Origin: an uncultured Vibrio sp.
GTDB taxonomy: Bacteria > Pseudomonadota > Gammaproteobacteria > Enterobacterales > Vibrionaceae
Direction: 5' to 3'
Length of the DNA: 64,000 nucleotides
Assembly (NCBI RefSeq): GCF_963675395.1
Contig: NZ_OY776223.1
Location: 806,001 to 870,000, forward strand
Part shown: piece after piece, positions 18,982 to 28,007 of the stretch
Layout: the number at the start of each line of letters is the position of its first letter
Position numbering within the stretch: the stretch's first letter is position 1
Position numbers and translations under genes: made by a program
Notes under the pieces: model-generated
The model's database searches: none
Told to the model about the DNA's origin: nothing
What the model saw: only the letters and a program-made list of their open reading frames with translations

Positions 18982-21288
18982 CTACCTGTGTTTTGACTTA
19001 AAACGTAACAGTCGCAGGGCATTCAGTGTCACCAATGCCGTCGCCCCGCTGTCCGCCAGCACCGCGACCCAAAGGCCGGTTATACCGAAAAGGCTGGTCA
19101 CAAGAAAAATACTCTTAAGACCAAGCGCTAACGTGACATTTTGACGAATATTATTCATTGTTGCACGTGACAGTTCAATCATTGCTGGTAGCTCTGACAG
19201 GCGATTATGAGTTAGCGCTGCATCTGCCGTTTCAAGCGCCACGTCTGTCCCGCCTCCCATCGCAATACCAATACTAGATGCCTTCATCGCTGGCGCATCA
19301 TTAATCCCATCCCCCAGCATCGCAACGGTATGTTGCTCAGAAAGCAGTTCAACGTAATGGACTTTATCAGCTGGCAGTAAACTGGCTTGATAATCTAACC
19401 CGATTTGGTTTGCCATCGCTTCCGCGCTACGAGGGTTATCACCCGTTAGCATCACGGAAGAAATACCTAACCTTTGGAGGGCTGCCACCGTACGCTGTGC
19501 ATCCTCACGTAACGTATCCTGCCACGCAATCAAACCGATTACCTGTTCCTCTAAGCGAATAATGACCACCGTTTTCCCGGATGCTTCCAGATCAGAAACC
19601 TGTTCTTGCTGCGGTTGAGAAAGCGCAAACTTCACTTTTGAAGGTGCTATAGCCCGCACTAACTTACCTTCCACGATACCCGTTACACCCGAGCCAGCTT
19701 GTGCTGTCTTGTCGCTTGCTTCTGGTATTGTGATACCCAACTCTTTGACCTTATTAACCAACGATACGGCTAATGGGTGGCTCGACCCCACTTCAATCGA
19801 CGCGGTAAGGCTCATTAACTGCTCTTTCGTCACGCCATATGTCAGTACATCGGTCACTTGGGGTTTACCCTCGGTCAGCGTACCGGTTTTATCAAAAGCG
19901 ACCGACTCTACTTTGCCCAGCAACTCTAACGCTGCCCCGCCTTTGATTAACGCACCACGACGTGCTGCCGCCGCTAAACCCGAGGTAATAGCAGCAGGTG
20001 TGGAGATCACCAAAGCACAAGGACAAGCAATAAGCAAGAGTGCTAAACCACGGTAAATCCATGTATCCCAAGGTTGGGAAAACAACAGAGGCGGAGCAAT
20101 GACAACGACCAGCGACACCAGCATCATAAACGGCGTATACCAACGACTGAATTTATCGAGGAAACGTTCGAACGGCGCTTTTCGTGATTCCGCTTCTTCA
20201 ATCAAATGTAAAATTCGATCGATCGCATTATCACCTTGTCGAGAGGTAACTTGTACCTGAACCACCTTATCGACAACCACGGCACCTGCCATGATTTTGC
20301 CCCCTTCTTCGTATTCAACAGGAATGGATTCTCCTGTTAGGGCACTTTCGTCAAAGCTGGCCAGCGAATTCATCAGCACACCGTCAGCAGACAAGCGACC
20401 ACCTGGTGCTACTTCAATCACGTCACCGGGCTGAAGTTGAGAGGCTGGTACTTCTTTGCGCACGCCTTCGTCAACTAAAACCGCATTTTCAGGAACCAAA
20501 TCCATCAGCGCCTGAATACCACTTCGAGCACGTGATGATGCATACGCTTCTAACTTTTCACCAATAAGAAAAAGCAATAGCACCATCGCAGCTTCTGCGG
20601 TTTCACCTAAATATAAGGCCCCTAACGCTGCAACGCTCATTAGGGTTTCAATGGCAAAGGGCGTTCCCCCTTGGGCTAATTTCACCGCTTTGCGAGCAAT
20701 GGGAAATAGCCCCAATAGGCAGGTTAGAGTGAATATCCATGAGCTCACTTGAGGGTTCACATTGGCAACAACAGCAGCGACTAACATCGCTCCCGCGATC
20801 AATAAGATTTGCACATTGTCTGCAATAACGGCGCGCCAACCTTTAATTTGATTTTTCTTGCTTGGTTTATTCAGTGACGCAAGAGGGAATCCAGTCTGAC
20901 GAGCGGTTTGTTCAATAACAGGTGTCAGCGAATGGTCATTAAATTCCACTACCAATTTTTCTGTAGCAAACAACACTTTTGCATTGTTCACACCCTCTAA
21001 ACTGGTAATAGCTTTTTCAAGTTTTAGTGCACATGACGGGCAGTCCATGTCGGAAACCAGCCAGCTACTACGGATGGAAGAAATGGATGTTCTTTCGGGG
21101 GCTTCCTCTTCAAGTGGCTCCGATGAACTGCAACCACCACCGCCGCAGCATGAGCTTTCAGCCGTATCAACACTCGCTTGTGAAATATTAAGAGTCGGTT
21201 TGGTAGGCACACAACAGGTATCGTTCCGCCCTTGAGGCACCGCCGATTTTATTTTGCTTGATTGGCAACCTTGATGTTTTGTACACAT
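18982..21288 (-). CDS. zntA: ZntA-type P1B ATPase, Zn(II)/Cd(II)/Pb(II) exporter
   Basis: About 768 residues. An unusually Cys-rich N-terminus (CTKHQGC, CCVPTKP, SSCCGGGGCSSS) precedes one heavy-metal domain with DMDCPSCALKLE near residue 85. Then come the P-type ATPase elements: TGES loop (SALTGESIP), metal-channel CPC in IACPCALVIS near 423, phosphorylation site DKTGT near 465, and GDGINDAPA. CPC plus a GxxCxxC-like HMA indicates soft divalent cation efflux. The ATG at 21288 is favoured over 21321 because AAGGA precedes it and because the promoter -10 ends only about 10 bases above 21321. Confidence 0.9.
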   Translation of the reverse strand: MCTKHQGCQSSKIKSAVPQGRNDTCCVPTKPTLNISQASVDTAESSCCGGGGCSSSEPLEEEAPERTSISSIRSSWLVSDMDCPSCALKLEKAITSLEGVNNAKVLFATEKLVVEFNDHSLTPVIEQTARQTGFPLASLNKPSKKNQIKGWRAVIADNVQILLIAGAMLVAAVVANVNPQVSSWIFTLTCLLGLFPIARKAVKLAQGGTPFAIETLMSVAALGALYLGETAEAAMVLLLFLIGEKLEAYASSRARSGIQALMDLVPENAVLVDEGVRKEVPASQLQPGDVIEVAPGGRLSADGVLMNSLASFDESALTGESIPVEYEEGGKIMAGAVVVDKVVQVQVTSRQGDNAIDRILHLIEEAESRKAPFERFLDKFSRWYTPFMMLVSLVVVIAPPLLFSQPWDTWIYRGLALLLIACPCALVISTPAAITSGLAAAARRGALIKGGAALELLGKVESVAFDKTGTLTEGKPQVTDVLTYGVTKEQLMSLTASIEVGSSHPLAVSLVNKVKELGITIPEASDKTAQAGSGVTGIVEGKLVRAIAPSKVKFALSQPQQEQVSDLEASGKTVVIIRLEEQVIGLIAWQDTLREDAQRTVAALQRLGISSVMLTGDNPRSAEAMANQIGLDYQASLLPADKVHYVELLSEQHTVAMLGDGINDAPAMKASSIGIAMGGGTDVALETADAALTHNRLSELPAMIELSRATMNNIRQNVTLALGLKSIFLVTSLFGITGLWVAVLADSGATALVTLNALRLLRFKSKHR

Positions 21289-21330
21289 AAGCTTGTTCCT
21301 TACTGGTGATAAACGGTTCATCTAACAATA

Positions 21331-21362
21331 AGGATAAACCTTAGAGTATGCTCCAAGGTCAA
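21331..21362 (-). promoter_or_regulatory. MerR/ZntR-type promoter-operator of zntA
   Basis: Reading the minus strand, TTGACC (-35, 21357-21362) and TATCCT (-10, 21331-21336) are separated by 20 bases, the stretched spacing of MerR-family promoters. A dyad ACCTTGGAG...CTCTAAGGT (21338-21359) fills the spacer. ZntR or a similar MerR regulator would twist it for activation by Zn or Cd. No merR-family gene is in the window. Confidence 0.75.
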
Positions 21363-21399
21363 GCTGGTTTAGTAAAAATCTTTTCTACCCAGGGGCTAA

Positions 21400-21434
21400 A
21401 ACCCAAAAGACGCCTGTGCGACTTTTGGGTTTCT
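21400..21434 (-). terminator. Terminator after the CBS-domain gene
   Basis: AAACCCAAAAG and CTTTTGGGTTT arms separated by about 12 bases; it lies between the CBS gene stop and the zntA promoter. Confidence 0.7.
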
Positions 21435-21449
21435 TTACATGGTCTGTAT

Positions 21450-21869
21450 TTATACCGGATGCATGAAGCACTCGTTTAGAGTCACACCCAACGCCCTCAA
21501 AACATCACTTCTGGTAATAATACCAACCAGCTTGCCCTTATCATCAACGACCGGGTATACCTTCGGCTTACCGACTTTCATCATATCCGCCAATTCAATG
21601 ATCGACATTTCTGGCGAAACAGAAAGTACGTCCTGATGCATGCACTCTTGAACCGTGTGTGTATCCTGGCAGTGGTAACTGGCTTTCACCAACTTATCCA
21701 ATAAATCCTGTTCAGATAAGAATCCCACCACCTTTTTATTTTCATCGATAACGGGACCACCGAGCGTGACGCTTTTTAATACCTTGTTCAAAGCAGCCGT
21801 AAGTGACATGTCTTTGGTGAAAGTCACTGCTTGCAACGTCATGTAATCTTTTACTTTTAATGATCGCAT
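21450..21869 (-). CDS. Two-CBS-domain protein
   Basis: A 139-residue stand-alone CBS pair. CBS1 covers VKDYMTLQAVTFTKDMSL...VVGFLSEQDLLDKL and CBS2 covers VQECMHQDVLSVSPEMSIIEL...LVGIITRSDVLRALGV. Such modules bind AMP, ATP or related nucleotides and regulate partners; no effector domain is attached, and the partner is unknown. It has its own terminator and no operon partner. The start is ATG with AAGGAGAT upstream. Confidence 0.85.
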   Translation of the reverse strand: MRSLKVKDYMTLQAVTFTKDMSLTAALNKVLKSVTLGGPVIDENKKVVGFLSEQDLLDKLVKASYHCQDTHTVQECMHQDVLSVSPEMSIIELADMMKVGKPKVYPVVDDKGKLVGIITRSDVLRALGVTLNECFMHPV

Positions 21870-22040
21870 CCTTATCTCCTTAGAACCATATTCTTGCGGC
21901 CTTAAGGTAAGTGTCGTCTAATTTTTTGATTTTACTAAATGGAAAGTGCCTATTTTACTCATTGGCCTTGTCGATGATCTTTACCCCAACGAACAGAATG
22001 ACGAAAACAACAAAAACAGTGGAGCAAACACAGATACAAA

Positions 22041-22070
22041 AAAGCCAGTCAGTGGACCTGACTGGCTTTA
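22041..22070 (-). terminator. Terminator after the FAD-dependent protein gene
   Basis: Perfect arms around GTCAGTGGACC: AAAGCCAGTCA and TGACTGGCTTT, with a T run on the minus strand just beyond the stop at 22096. Confidence 0.85.
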
Positions 22071-22095
22071 TTCACTTAATCAAGCGACGTATAAA

Positions 22096-23715
22096 TTAGG
22101 CGTTTTTCATCGCTGCAACAATATCACGCGCCACTGCTTCCGCGACTTTGATACCATCGATACCCGCTGACAGTATACCGCCCGCGTAACCAGCACCTTC
22201 ACCCGATGGGTAGAAACCTTTCAAGTTAATGCTCTGGAAGTCTTTACCACGTTTAATACATACCGGTGAAGACGTACGCGTTTCTACCCCCGTCAACAAG
22301 CCATCGTCTGAAGCAAATCCTTTGATCTTACGATCAAAGGCTGGAATTGCTTCACGAATCGCTTCAATTGCGAACGGTGGTAGTGCTTTCGACAAGTCAG
22401 TTAGCTTAATGCCCGGTGTAAATGATGGTTCCACATCACCCAACTCACTAGGATCGCGACCTTTAAGGAAATCACCAATCTTCTGCGCTGGTGCGTCGTA
22501 TGTCTCACCACCTAGCTTATAAGCGCCAGATTCCAACTCACGCTGCAAACGAATACCTGCGAGCGGATCACCCGGGTAATCCACCTCAGGAGAGATACCC
22601 ACTACAATCGCACTGTTTGCGTTACGCTCTGAACGAGAGTATTGGCTCATACCGTTGGTTACTACGCGGCCTTCTTCTGACGTAGCCGCAACCACAGTGC
22701 CGCCCGGACACATACAGAAGCTGTAAACAGTACGACCATTCTTACAGTGGTGAACCAGTTTGTAATCTGCCGCACCAAGAATCGGGTGACCGGCACTTGG
22801 ACCAAAGCGCGCTTCGTCGATCATCGATTGTTTGTGTTCAATACGGAAACCGACCGAGAATGGTTTTGCTTCCATGTAAACGCCGCGATCATGCAACATT
22901 TCAAAAGTATCACGAGCACTATGGCCGACCGCGAGAACGATGTGGCGAGACTTGATTTCTTCACCATTAGACAGCGTTACCCCCGTAATCTGACCCTCTT
23001 CTATATGAAGATCATCAACACGAGTACTAAAGCGAATCTCACCACCCAATTCGATGATTTTCGCACGCATTTTTTCGATCATCGTAACCAGTTTAAAAGT
23101 ACCGATGTGTGGTTTACTTACGTACAGAATTTCTTCCGGTGCACCCGCTGCGACAAATTCAGTGATCACTTTACGACCGTAGAAGTTTGGATCTTTTACC
23201 TGACTGTACAGTTTGCCGTCAGAGAACGTACCAGCGCCGCCCTCACCAAACTGCACGTTTGATTCGGTGTTTAGAGCGCGCTTACGCCAAAAACCAAACG
23301 TGTCTTTAGTACGCTCACGAACTTCCTTACCACGCTCAACAATGATTGGGTTAAAGCCCATTTGAGCCAAAACCAGACCCGCAAAAAGACCACAAGGGCC
23401 AAAGCCAATAACCACAGGGCGCTCTTTTAGGTTTTCAGGTGCTTTCGCGACAAACTTATACTCCATATCCGGAGTTTGGCGAACATGTGGGTCTTTCGTA
23501 AACTTCTCTAACAGTGCTGTTTCATCACCTTCAACAATGATGTCTAGCGTGTAGATAAGCTGAATATTGGTTTTCTTACGAGCATCGTAGCCGCGTCTAA
23601 AGACGTTAAAAGAGATAACTTTCTCAGCAGGAATGCCAAGTTTTTTAGTGATCGCGTCTAATAGCGCGCCTTCCTCATGATCCAGAGGAAGTCTAATTTC
23701 ATTAATACGAATCAT
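22096..23715 (-). CDS. COG2509-type FAD-dependent dehydrogenase
   Basis: About 539 residues. The N-terminal 90 residues form a small alpha/beta domain (MIRINEIRLPLDHEEGALLD). Next comes an FAD-binding GFGPCGLFAGLVLAQMGFNPIIVERG, and then GEGGAGTFSDGKLYSQ. At the end, CPGG...GEGAGYAGGILSAGIDGIKVAEAVA is the second FAD contact. Members are widespread but their substrate is not known. ATG at 23715 is chosen: the longer frame needs a TTG at 23748 without a binding site. It is a single gene, oriented away from fdxA. Confidence 0.85.
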   Translation of the reverse strand: MIRINEIRLPLDHEEGALLDAITKKLGIPAEKVISFNVFRRGYDARKKTNIQLIYTLDIIVEGDETALLEKFTKDPHVRQTPDMEYKFVAKAPENLKERPVVIGFGPCGLFAGLVLAQMGFNPIIVERGKEVRERTKDTFGFWRKRALNTESNVQFGEGGAGTFSDGKLYSQVKDPNFYGRKVITEFVAAGAPEEILYVSKPHIGTFKLVTMIEKMRAKIIELGGEIRFSTRVDDLHIEEGQITGVTLSNGEEIKSRHIVLAVGHSARDTFEMLHDRGVYMEAKPFSVGFRIEHKQSMIDEARFGPSAGHPILGAADYKLVHHCKNGRTVYSFCMCPGGTVVAATSEEGRVVTNGMSQYSRSERNANSAIVVGISPEVDYPGDPLAGIRLQRELESGAYKLGGETYDAPAQKIGDFLKGRDPSELGDVEPSFTPGIKLTDLSKALPPFAIEAIREAIPAFDRKIKGFASDDGLLTGVETRTSSPVCIKRGKDFQSINLKGFYPSGEGAGYAGGILSAGIDGIKVAEAVARDIVAAMKNA

Positions 23716-23923
23716 ATCGATGTCTCGGGTAGTTGGTGTCTTAGCCAAAACCCTGCGAAATACAGGGTCAGCTCACAATGGCGCGCATTTTACGAGAAAT
23801 TGAATTGTCTGTCATACTAAATCAAAGTGAGAGGGGCTATTTAACCGATGGAATGTTGAATTTTACCTTGGGACGAGTATTATCCCCTTTCTTTGATTTT
23901 GACTAACTTAAGAGCGGATTATC

Positions 23924-24247
23924 ATGGCATTTGTCGTAACCGATAACTGTATCCAATGTAAATACACTGACTGTGTCGCAGTGTGCCCGGCTGATGCCTT
24001 TCACGAAGGGCCAAACTTCATGGTAATCAACCCAATAGAGTGTATCGACTGCGGCTTGTGTGTTGACGAGTGTGACGCTCATGCAATTTTTCAGGAAGAT
24101 GAAGTCCCACAAGATCAACAAATCTATACCGCATTAAATGCCGAACTTGCTGAAATTTGGCCAGTGCAAACTGAGGTAAAACCAGCAATGGAAGAAGCCG
24201 AGAAATGGAACGGCGTGCCAAACAAGTTAGATATGTTGGAAAAATAA
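23924..24247 (+). CDS. fdxA: FdxA, 7Fe-type ferredoxin
   Basis: A 107-residue ferredoxin of the Azotobacter FdI class, binding one [3Fe-4S] and one [4Fe-4S] cluster. Cysteines lie at 9, 12, 17, 21 (CP) and 40, 43, 46, 50. An extended C-terminal tail [20 protein letters not shown] is typical of this class. It is a cytoplasmic electron carrier with unknown partners. An AAGAG-like site precedes the ATG, and it is followed by a terminator. Confidence 0.95.
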   Translation: MAFVVTDNCIQCKYTDCVAVCPADAFHEGPNFMVINPIECIDCGLCVDECDAHAIFQEDEVPQDQQIYTALNAELAEIWPVQTEVKPAMEEAEKWNGVPNKLDMLEK

Positions 24248-24266
24248 AAAGCATCCAAAACGAAAA

Positions 24267-24300
24267 AAGCGTAATAACCGAAGTTGTTACGCTTTTTTTG
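24267..24300. terminator. Bidirectional terminator between fdxA and the RNA methyltransferase gene
   Basis: AAAAAAGCGTAA and TTACGCTTTTTTT arms with an interrupted inner stem (AAC/GTT). T runs exist on both strands. Confidence 0.8.
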
Positions 24301-24318
24301 TCTCTCAATTTCGCTCAA

Positions 24319-25053
24319 TCAGCTACGTTGACGACGCATATTGTCCAAAATAATGCCTGTCGCCATGGCTACGTTCAACGATTCCGCGCCTCCAAAAGCT
24401 GGAATGGTGATTTTGTCGGTGACGAATTTCGAGGCTTCTTCACGCACACCGTGTGATTCACTGCCCATCAGTAAGATACCTTCAGCAGAAAAATCCGTCT
24501 TATGCACACTCTCCCCTTCCAAAAACGCACCGTAGACTGGCAAGTTTGCTTGCTCTAGGTAGCTTGGCAGGTCAACAAGGCTCACCTGAACTCGGCCAAA
24601 GCTGCCCATCGTCGCACTGATGGTTTTAGGATTGTACGGATCCGCACAGTCCGAACTCGCAATAATGTGCTTAATGCCATACCAATCCGCTACGCGAATG
24701 ATGGTGCCTAAGTTACCCGGGTCAGACACACCGTCCAGCGCAATCATCAAGCCTTTCGCCTGAGGTACTTTTGCACTAGGGATTTCCACGACCGCAATTG
24801 CTGCGTTGTTGCTTACCAATGTGCTTGCTTTGGTCAGGTCGTCCAGTGATGCTTCGATGCAGTCAAAGTGACCAAGCTCTTGGCGGTGCTGTTCAAGAAA
24901 CTCTGCCGTCGCAAATATCTGTTTTACTGTTAGTGAACTATTGACCAACTCTAGTACGTTTTTTTCACCCTGAACCAGAAATAAGCCGTGTGCTTTACGC
25001 TGCTTCTTTTGACCCAAAGCACGAAGCAGTTTTAATTGGTTTTTTGAAATCAT
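24319..25053 (-). CDS. SpoU/TrmH-family RNA 2'-O-methyltransferase
   Basis: A 244-residue SPOUT enzyme. The N-terminal substrate-binding part is RKAHGLFLVQGEKNVLELV. SPOUT motif 1 is SDPGNLGTIIRVADWYG, motif 2 ILLMGSESHGV, and motif 3 IPAFGGAESLNVAMATGIILDNMRR, which forms the AdoMet-binding knot. The target (tRNA or rRNA) cannot be fixed by eye; the small size argues against RlmB. It is monocistronic. Confidence 0.88.
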   Translation of the reverse strand: MISKNQLKLLRALGQKKQRKAHGLFLVQGEKNVLELVNSSLTVKQIFATAEFLEQHRQELGHFDCIEASLDDLTKASTLVSNNAAIAVVEIPSAKVPQAKGLMIALDGVSDPGNLGTIIRVADWYGIKHIIASSDCADPYNPKTISATMGSFGRVQVSLVDLPSYLEQANLPVYGAFLEGESVHKTDFSAEGILLMGSESHGVREEASKFVTDKITIPAFGGAESLNVAMATGIILDNMRRQRS

Positions 25054-25141
25054 GAAAATATCCCGGGAGAAATGGTTAAGTACCGAATAAAACGGGGGGA
25101 TTATAGAGTAAAGACGTGCATAGCTAAAGAGAGGTTGAAGT

Positions 25142-25219
25142 GTGAAGCAAGAGAAAAGGCCAAAATATGCCGTATCTGATTGGCAGGAATTTCAAGCCCC
25201 CCCCCCAGTGCCGGAGTGA
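25142..25219 (+). other. Short reading frame with a ten-C homopolymer
   Basis: GTG at 25142, with GAGG about 10 bases upstream, opens VKQEKRPKYAVSDWQEFQA, which then meets ten consecutive C residues near 25197-25206 and stops at 25219. With one C fewer, the frame would continue as PPQCRSEFTQALAVIRSLLPNF to a stop at about 25277, inside the end of the next gene. This may be a decayed or phase-variable small gene, or a sequencing slip. The product is not recognised. Confidence 0.3.
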
Positions 25220-25250
25220 ATTTACTCAAGCGCTGGCGGTGATCCGTTCT

Positions 25251-25994
25251 TTATTGCCCAACTTTTTGCATTGCCTCTGAACAGATTCTTTGCTGATCAC
25301 GAGTGAAGAAAGCGTCAACCCAATGCAAAAACAGAGCGGAATCGTTGGGCTTCTTCAACTGAACAAACGCATCCTCATACTGAAGTTCAGACAACAGATG
25401 TTGCCGCTTCCTGACCAACTCTTCTGTAAACTCGGAGCTGAACTCGGGATGGCCTTGTACGGTTAAAATATGATTGTCCTTCACCAGCATAAAGTTAGGA
25501 CAAAATTCGTTACCTGCTATCACACGCATCTGTTTTGGTACCACCACCACCTGATCTTGGTGGCTCACCAGCATACGTGCACGGTCAATGGCAAGATTCA
25601 TCCATTTTTTGAGTGCGACAACTTTTACCTCGTAACTGCCTAACCCCCAACCTTTGTGAGACTTTTCGACTACACCACCAAGTGCTCTGGCAATTAACTG
25701 ATGCCCAAAGCAGATCCCGACCAGTGGTTTTTTTCTTGCTTCACAGCTACGGATCCAATCTGCTAATGCGAGAATCCATGGTAAATCATCATAAGCATTG
25801 TGTACGCTACCAGTAATAATAAAACCATGGCACTCATCAAAACCTGGTAACTCACCTTTAATTGCATCGTAATTTTTGAATGTCATCGTATCATTTACAC
25901 TAGCGAAGGCGCTTTCAATCATATCAGCATATTGACCATAGCCATCCGACAAAGGTGGTTCTACATATCCGCACGTTATTATCCCAATTTTCAT
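25251..25994 (-). CDS. Class I glutamine amidotransferase, possible gamma-glutamyl-GABA hydrolase
   Basis: A 247-residue stand-alone GATase1 domain. The nucleophile is Cys95 in GICFGHQ, with His182 and Glu184 in QGHPEF completing the triad; TGSVHNAYDD forms the oxyanion strand. It resembles the GMP-synthase-type amidotransferases (COG0518) rather than E. coli PuuD (peptidase C26). The neighbours are all polyamine genes, and it is divergent from puuC. I infer that it could hydrolyse gamma-glutamyl-GABA, the step otherwise missing here, but another amide substrate is possible. Confidence 0.75.
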   Translation of the reverse strand: MKIGIITCGYVEPPLSDGYGQYADMIESAFASVNDTMTFKNYDAIKGELPGFDECHGFIITGSVHNAYDDLPWILALADWIRSCEARKKPLVGICFGHQLIARALGGVVEKSHKGWGLGSYEVKVVALKKWMNLAIDRARMLVSHQDQVVVVPKQMRVIAGNEFCPNFMLVKDNHILTVQGHPEFSSEFTEELVRKRQHLLSELQYEDAFVQLKKPNDSALFLHWVDAFFTRDQQRICSEAMQKVGQ

Positions 25995-26415
25995 TGTTCG
26001 CCTATCTCATCCTTGATATTACATTTCACTTTATATTAAGCCTTTCGACCATCGAGCATTGGTACTGTTCATTCGAGTATCAAATCGAACGCCATCTATT
26101 CCATGATCTTTACTCAACTGGCGTACCTCAATATTTAACAAGATAGACCAGATACACAGTTTTTATATCTAAAAATCATTAAATACTGAACATTTTATTG
26201 ATTTATCTACATACACTATCTACGTTTTGTTTAGTTTATTAATCAAACTTTTCGTTCCCTGCTATCGGAACAACTCTAATCAGTTACACACTTTTAAACT
26301 TTAACGCAATGGAGAGAAAACAGCGTTAAAACTACTTTGCGTATTTTACCGTTAAGTAGGTTTAACACTTCACTAGGACTATGTAAATTAAACATAAAAG
26401 GAATAGAGACATAGA
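25995..26415. promoter_or_regulatory. Divergent regulatory region between the amidotransferase gene and puuC
   Basis: A 421-base gene-free AT-rich stretch. AAATACTGAACATTTT at 26181-26196 weakly recalls the E. coli PuuR site (AAAATATAATGAACA) and is a candidate operator. The palindrome-like and promoter signals are too weak to place. Confidence 0.35.
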
Positions 26416-27903
26416 ATGGATACGACAAACTGGCATGATAAAGCCGCTGAGTTAAGGTTTAACACACAAGCCTTCATCAACGGAAAACTCACTAACGCTC
26501 TCAACAATGATACCTTCGAGATTATTAACCCTGCGACGGGCAAACATCTCGCTCACGTGGCACGTTGCCGTGAGGAAGATGTCGATATTGCTGTTGCTGC
26601 AGCCCGTGCTGCCTTTCATTCTCGGGTCTGGGCAGGATTACCGCCCGCACAGCGCAAAACCGTCTTACTCAACTACGCCAAGCTTATCGAACAACACCAA
26701 GAACAGTTCGCTATTTTGGAGTCTTTAGATATGGGGAAACCCATTTCTGATGCTATGGGATATGATGCGCCAGCCACCGCTCGCAGCATACAATGGAACG
26801 CAGAAGCGATCGATAAGATTTACGATGAAGTCGCTCCCGTGACCGAAGAAGCGCTCGCACTGGTTACAAGAGAACCTTTAGGCGTTGTAGCCGCCATTGT
26901 TCCTTGGAACTTCCCAACCGTCATGGCAGCTTGGAAAATAGGCCCGGCACTCGCCACTGGTAACTCAGTCATCATCAAACCTTCGGAAAAGTCGCCACTT
27001 ACCGCTATATTACTCGCTGAGTTGGCATCTCAAGCCGGGATTCCTGATGGTGTGTTACAAGTTCTCCCAGGGTTTGGACACGAAGCCGGGCAAGCGTTAG
27101 CCCTTCACCAAGATGTCGACTGTATTACCTTTACTGGTTCAACGGCTGTTGGTAAGAAGTTACTGACCTTTGCCGGTGAATCCAACCTTAAGCGTGCGTT
27201 TATGGAATGTGGTGGCAAAAGCCCTCATATTGTCCATTACGATGTCAAAAACATTGAAAAAGCAGCCGCCACTGCGGCAAGCGCCATTTGCTACAACCAA
27301 GGGGAGGTTTGTACCGCAGGCTCTCGTCTCTTGGTTCACTCGTCCATCAAAGATCAATTCATCAACTTACTCTTGAAGAACATGGACAAATGGCAACCTG
27401 GCGAGCCTCTCAACGACAGCTCTCGTGTGGGCGCCATTGTCGATAAGGCTCAGTATGAACGCGTACTTGATTATATTGAGGTAGGCAAACAAGAAGGTGC
27501 GACGCTGCTATTTGGTGGCCAAAAGGTTCTTGAACACACAGGCGGCTACTATATCCAACCAGCTGTCTTCGCCGACGTTACCCCTGACATGCGCATATTC
27601 AGAGAAGAGATATTCGGCCCTGTGCTTTGTGTGACGACATTCGACACGATTGAAGAAGCGATCGAGCTTGCTAACGATAGTGAATATGGCCTTGCTGCTG
27701 GTGTTTGGACTTCCGATATTTCAACCGCAGTAAAATGCTCACGTAGTCTGAGAGCAGGTACCGTATTTGTGAACAACTGGGATGGTGGGGACATGACAAT
27801 GCCGTTTGGCGGATACAAGCAAAGTGGCAACGGCAGGGATAAGTCTTTACATGCATTAGACAAATACACCGAGATCAAATCTACATGGATAGAACTTGAC
27901 TAG
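26416..27903 (+). CDS. puuC: PuuC, gamma-glutamyl-aminobutyraldehyde dehydrogenase
   Basis: A 495-residue NAD(P)-dependent aldehyde dehydrogenase. The cofactor site IVPWNFP (161-167) and GSTAVGK (241-247) is followed by catalytic Glu264 in MECGGKSP and nucleophile Cys299 in NQGEVCTAG. The N-terminal DWxxKAxxLxxxxxAFINGK form is typical of PuuC and is the closest match. It oxidises gamma-glutamyl-gamma-aminobutyraldehyde, made by PuuB, to gamma-glutamyl-GABA. AAAAGGAATAG is upstream of the ATG. Transcription is divergent from the amidotransferase gene and ends at a shared terminator with puuR. Confidence 0.9.
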   Translation: MDTTNWHDKAAELRFNTQAFINGKLTNALNNDTFEIINPATGKHLAHVARCREEDVDIAVAAARAAFHSRVWAGLPPAQRKTVLLNYAKLIEQHQEQFAILESLDMGKPISDAMGYDAPATARSIQWNAEAIDKIYDEVAPVTEEALALVTREPLGVVAAIVPWNFPTVMAAWKIGPALATGNSVIIKPSEKSPLTAILLAELASQAGIPDGVLQVLPGFGHEAGQALALHQDVDCITFTGSTAVGKKLLTFAGESNLKRAFMECGGKSPHIVHYDVKNIEKAAATAASAICYNQGEVCTAGSRLLVHSSIKDQFINLLLKNMDKWQPGEPLNDSSRVGAIVDKAQYERVLDYIEVGKQEGATLLFGGQKVLEHTGGYYIQPAVFADVTPDMRIFREEIFGPVLCVTTFDTIEEAIELANDSEYGLAAGVWTSDISTAVKCSRSLRAGTVFVNNWDGGDMTMPFGGYKQSGNGRDKSLHALDKYTEIKSTWIELD

Positions 27904-27936
27904 CTCTTTTGTCTCACAACCGACTTCAACCTGATT

Positions 27937-27966
27937 AAAAATGGCCTCAATACAGAGGCTATTTTT
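27937..27966. terminator. Bidirectional terminator between puuC and puuR
   Basis: AAAAATGGCCTC and GAGGCTATTTTT arms around AATACA, with T runs on both strands. Confidence 0.8.
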
Positions 27967-28007
27967 ATATACTTCGATAGATCCAGATTTCAGCACATCT
28001 TCACTAC

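Noticed and set aside
22747..23262. 171-codon plus-strand frame inside the COG2509 gene
   Set aside because: Antisense shadow of a conserved flavoprotein; composition is not protein-like.
26181..26196. PuuR operator as a firm feature
   Set aside because: Only partial likeness to the E. coli site and a single copy; kept just as a remark on the region.
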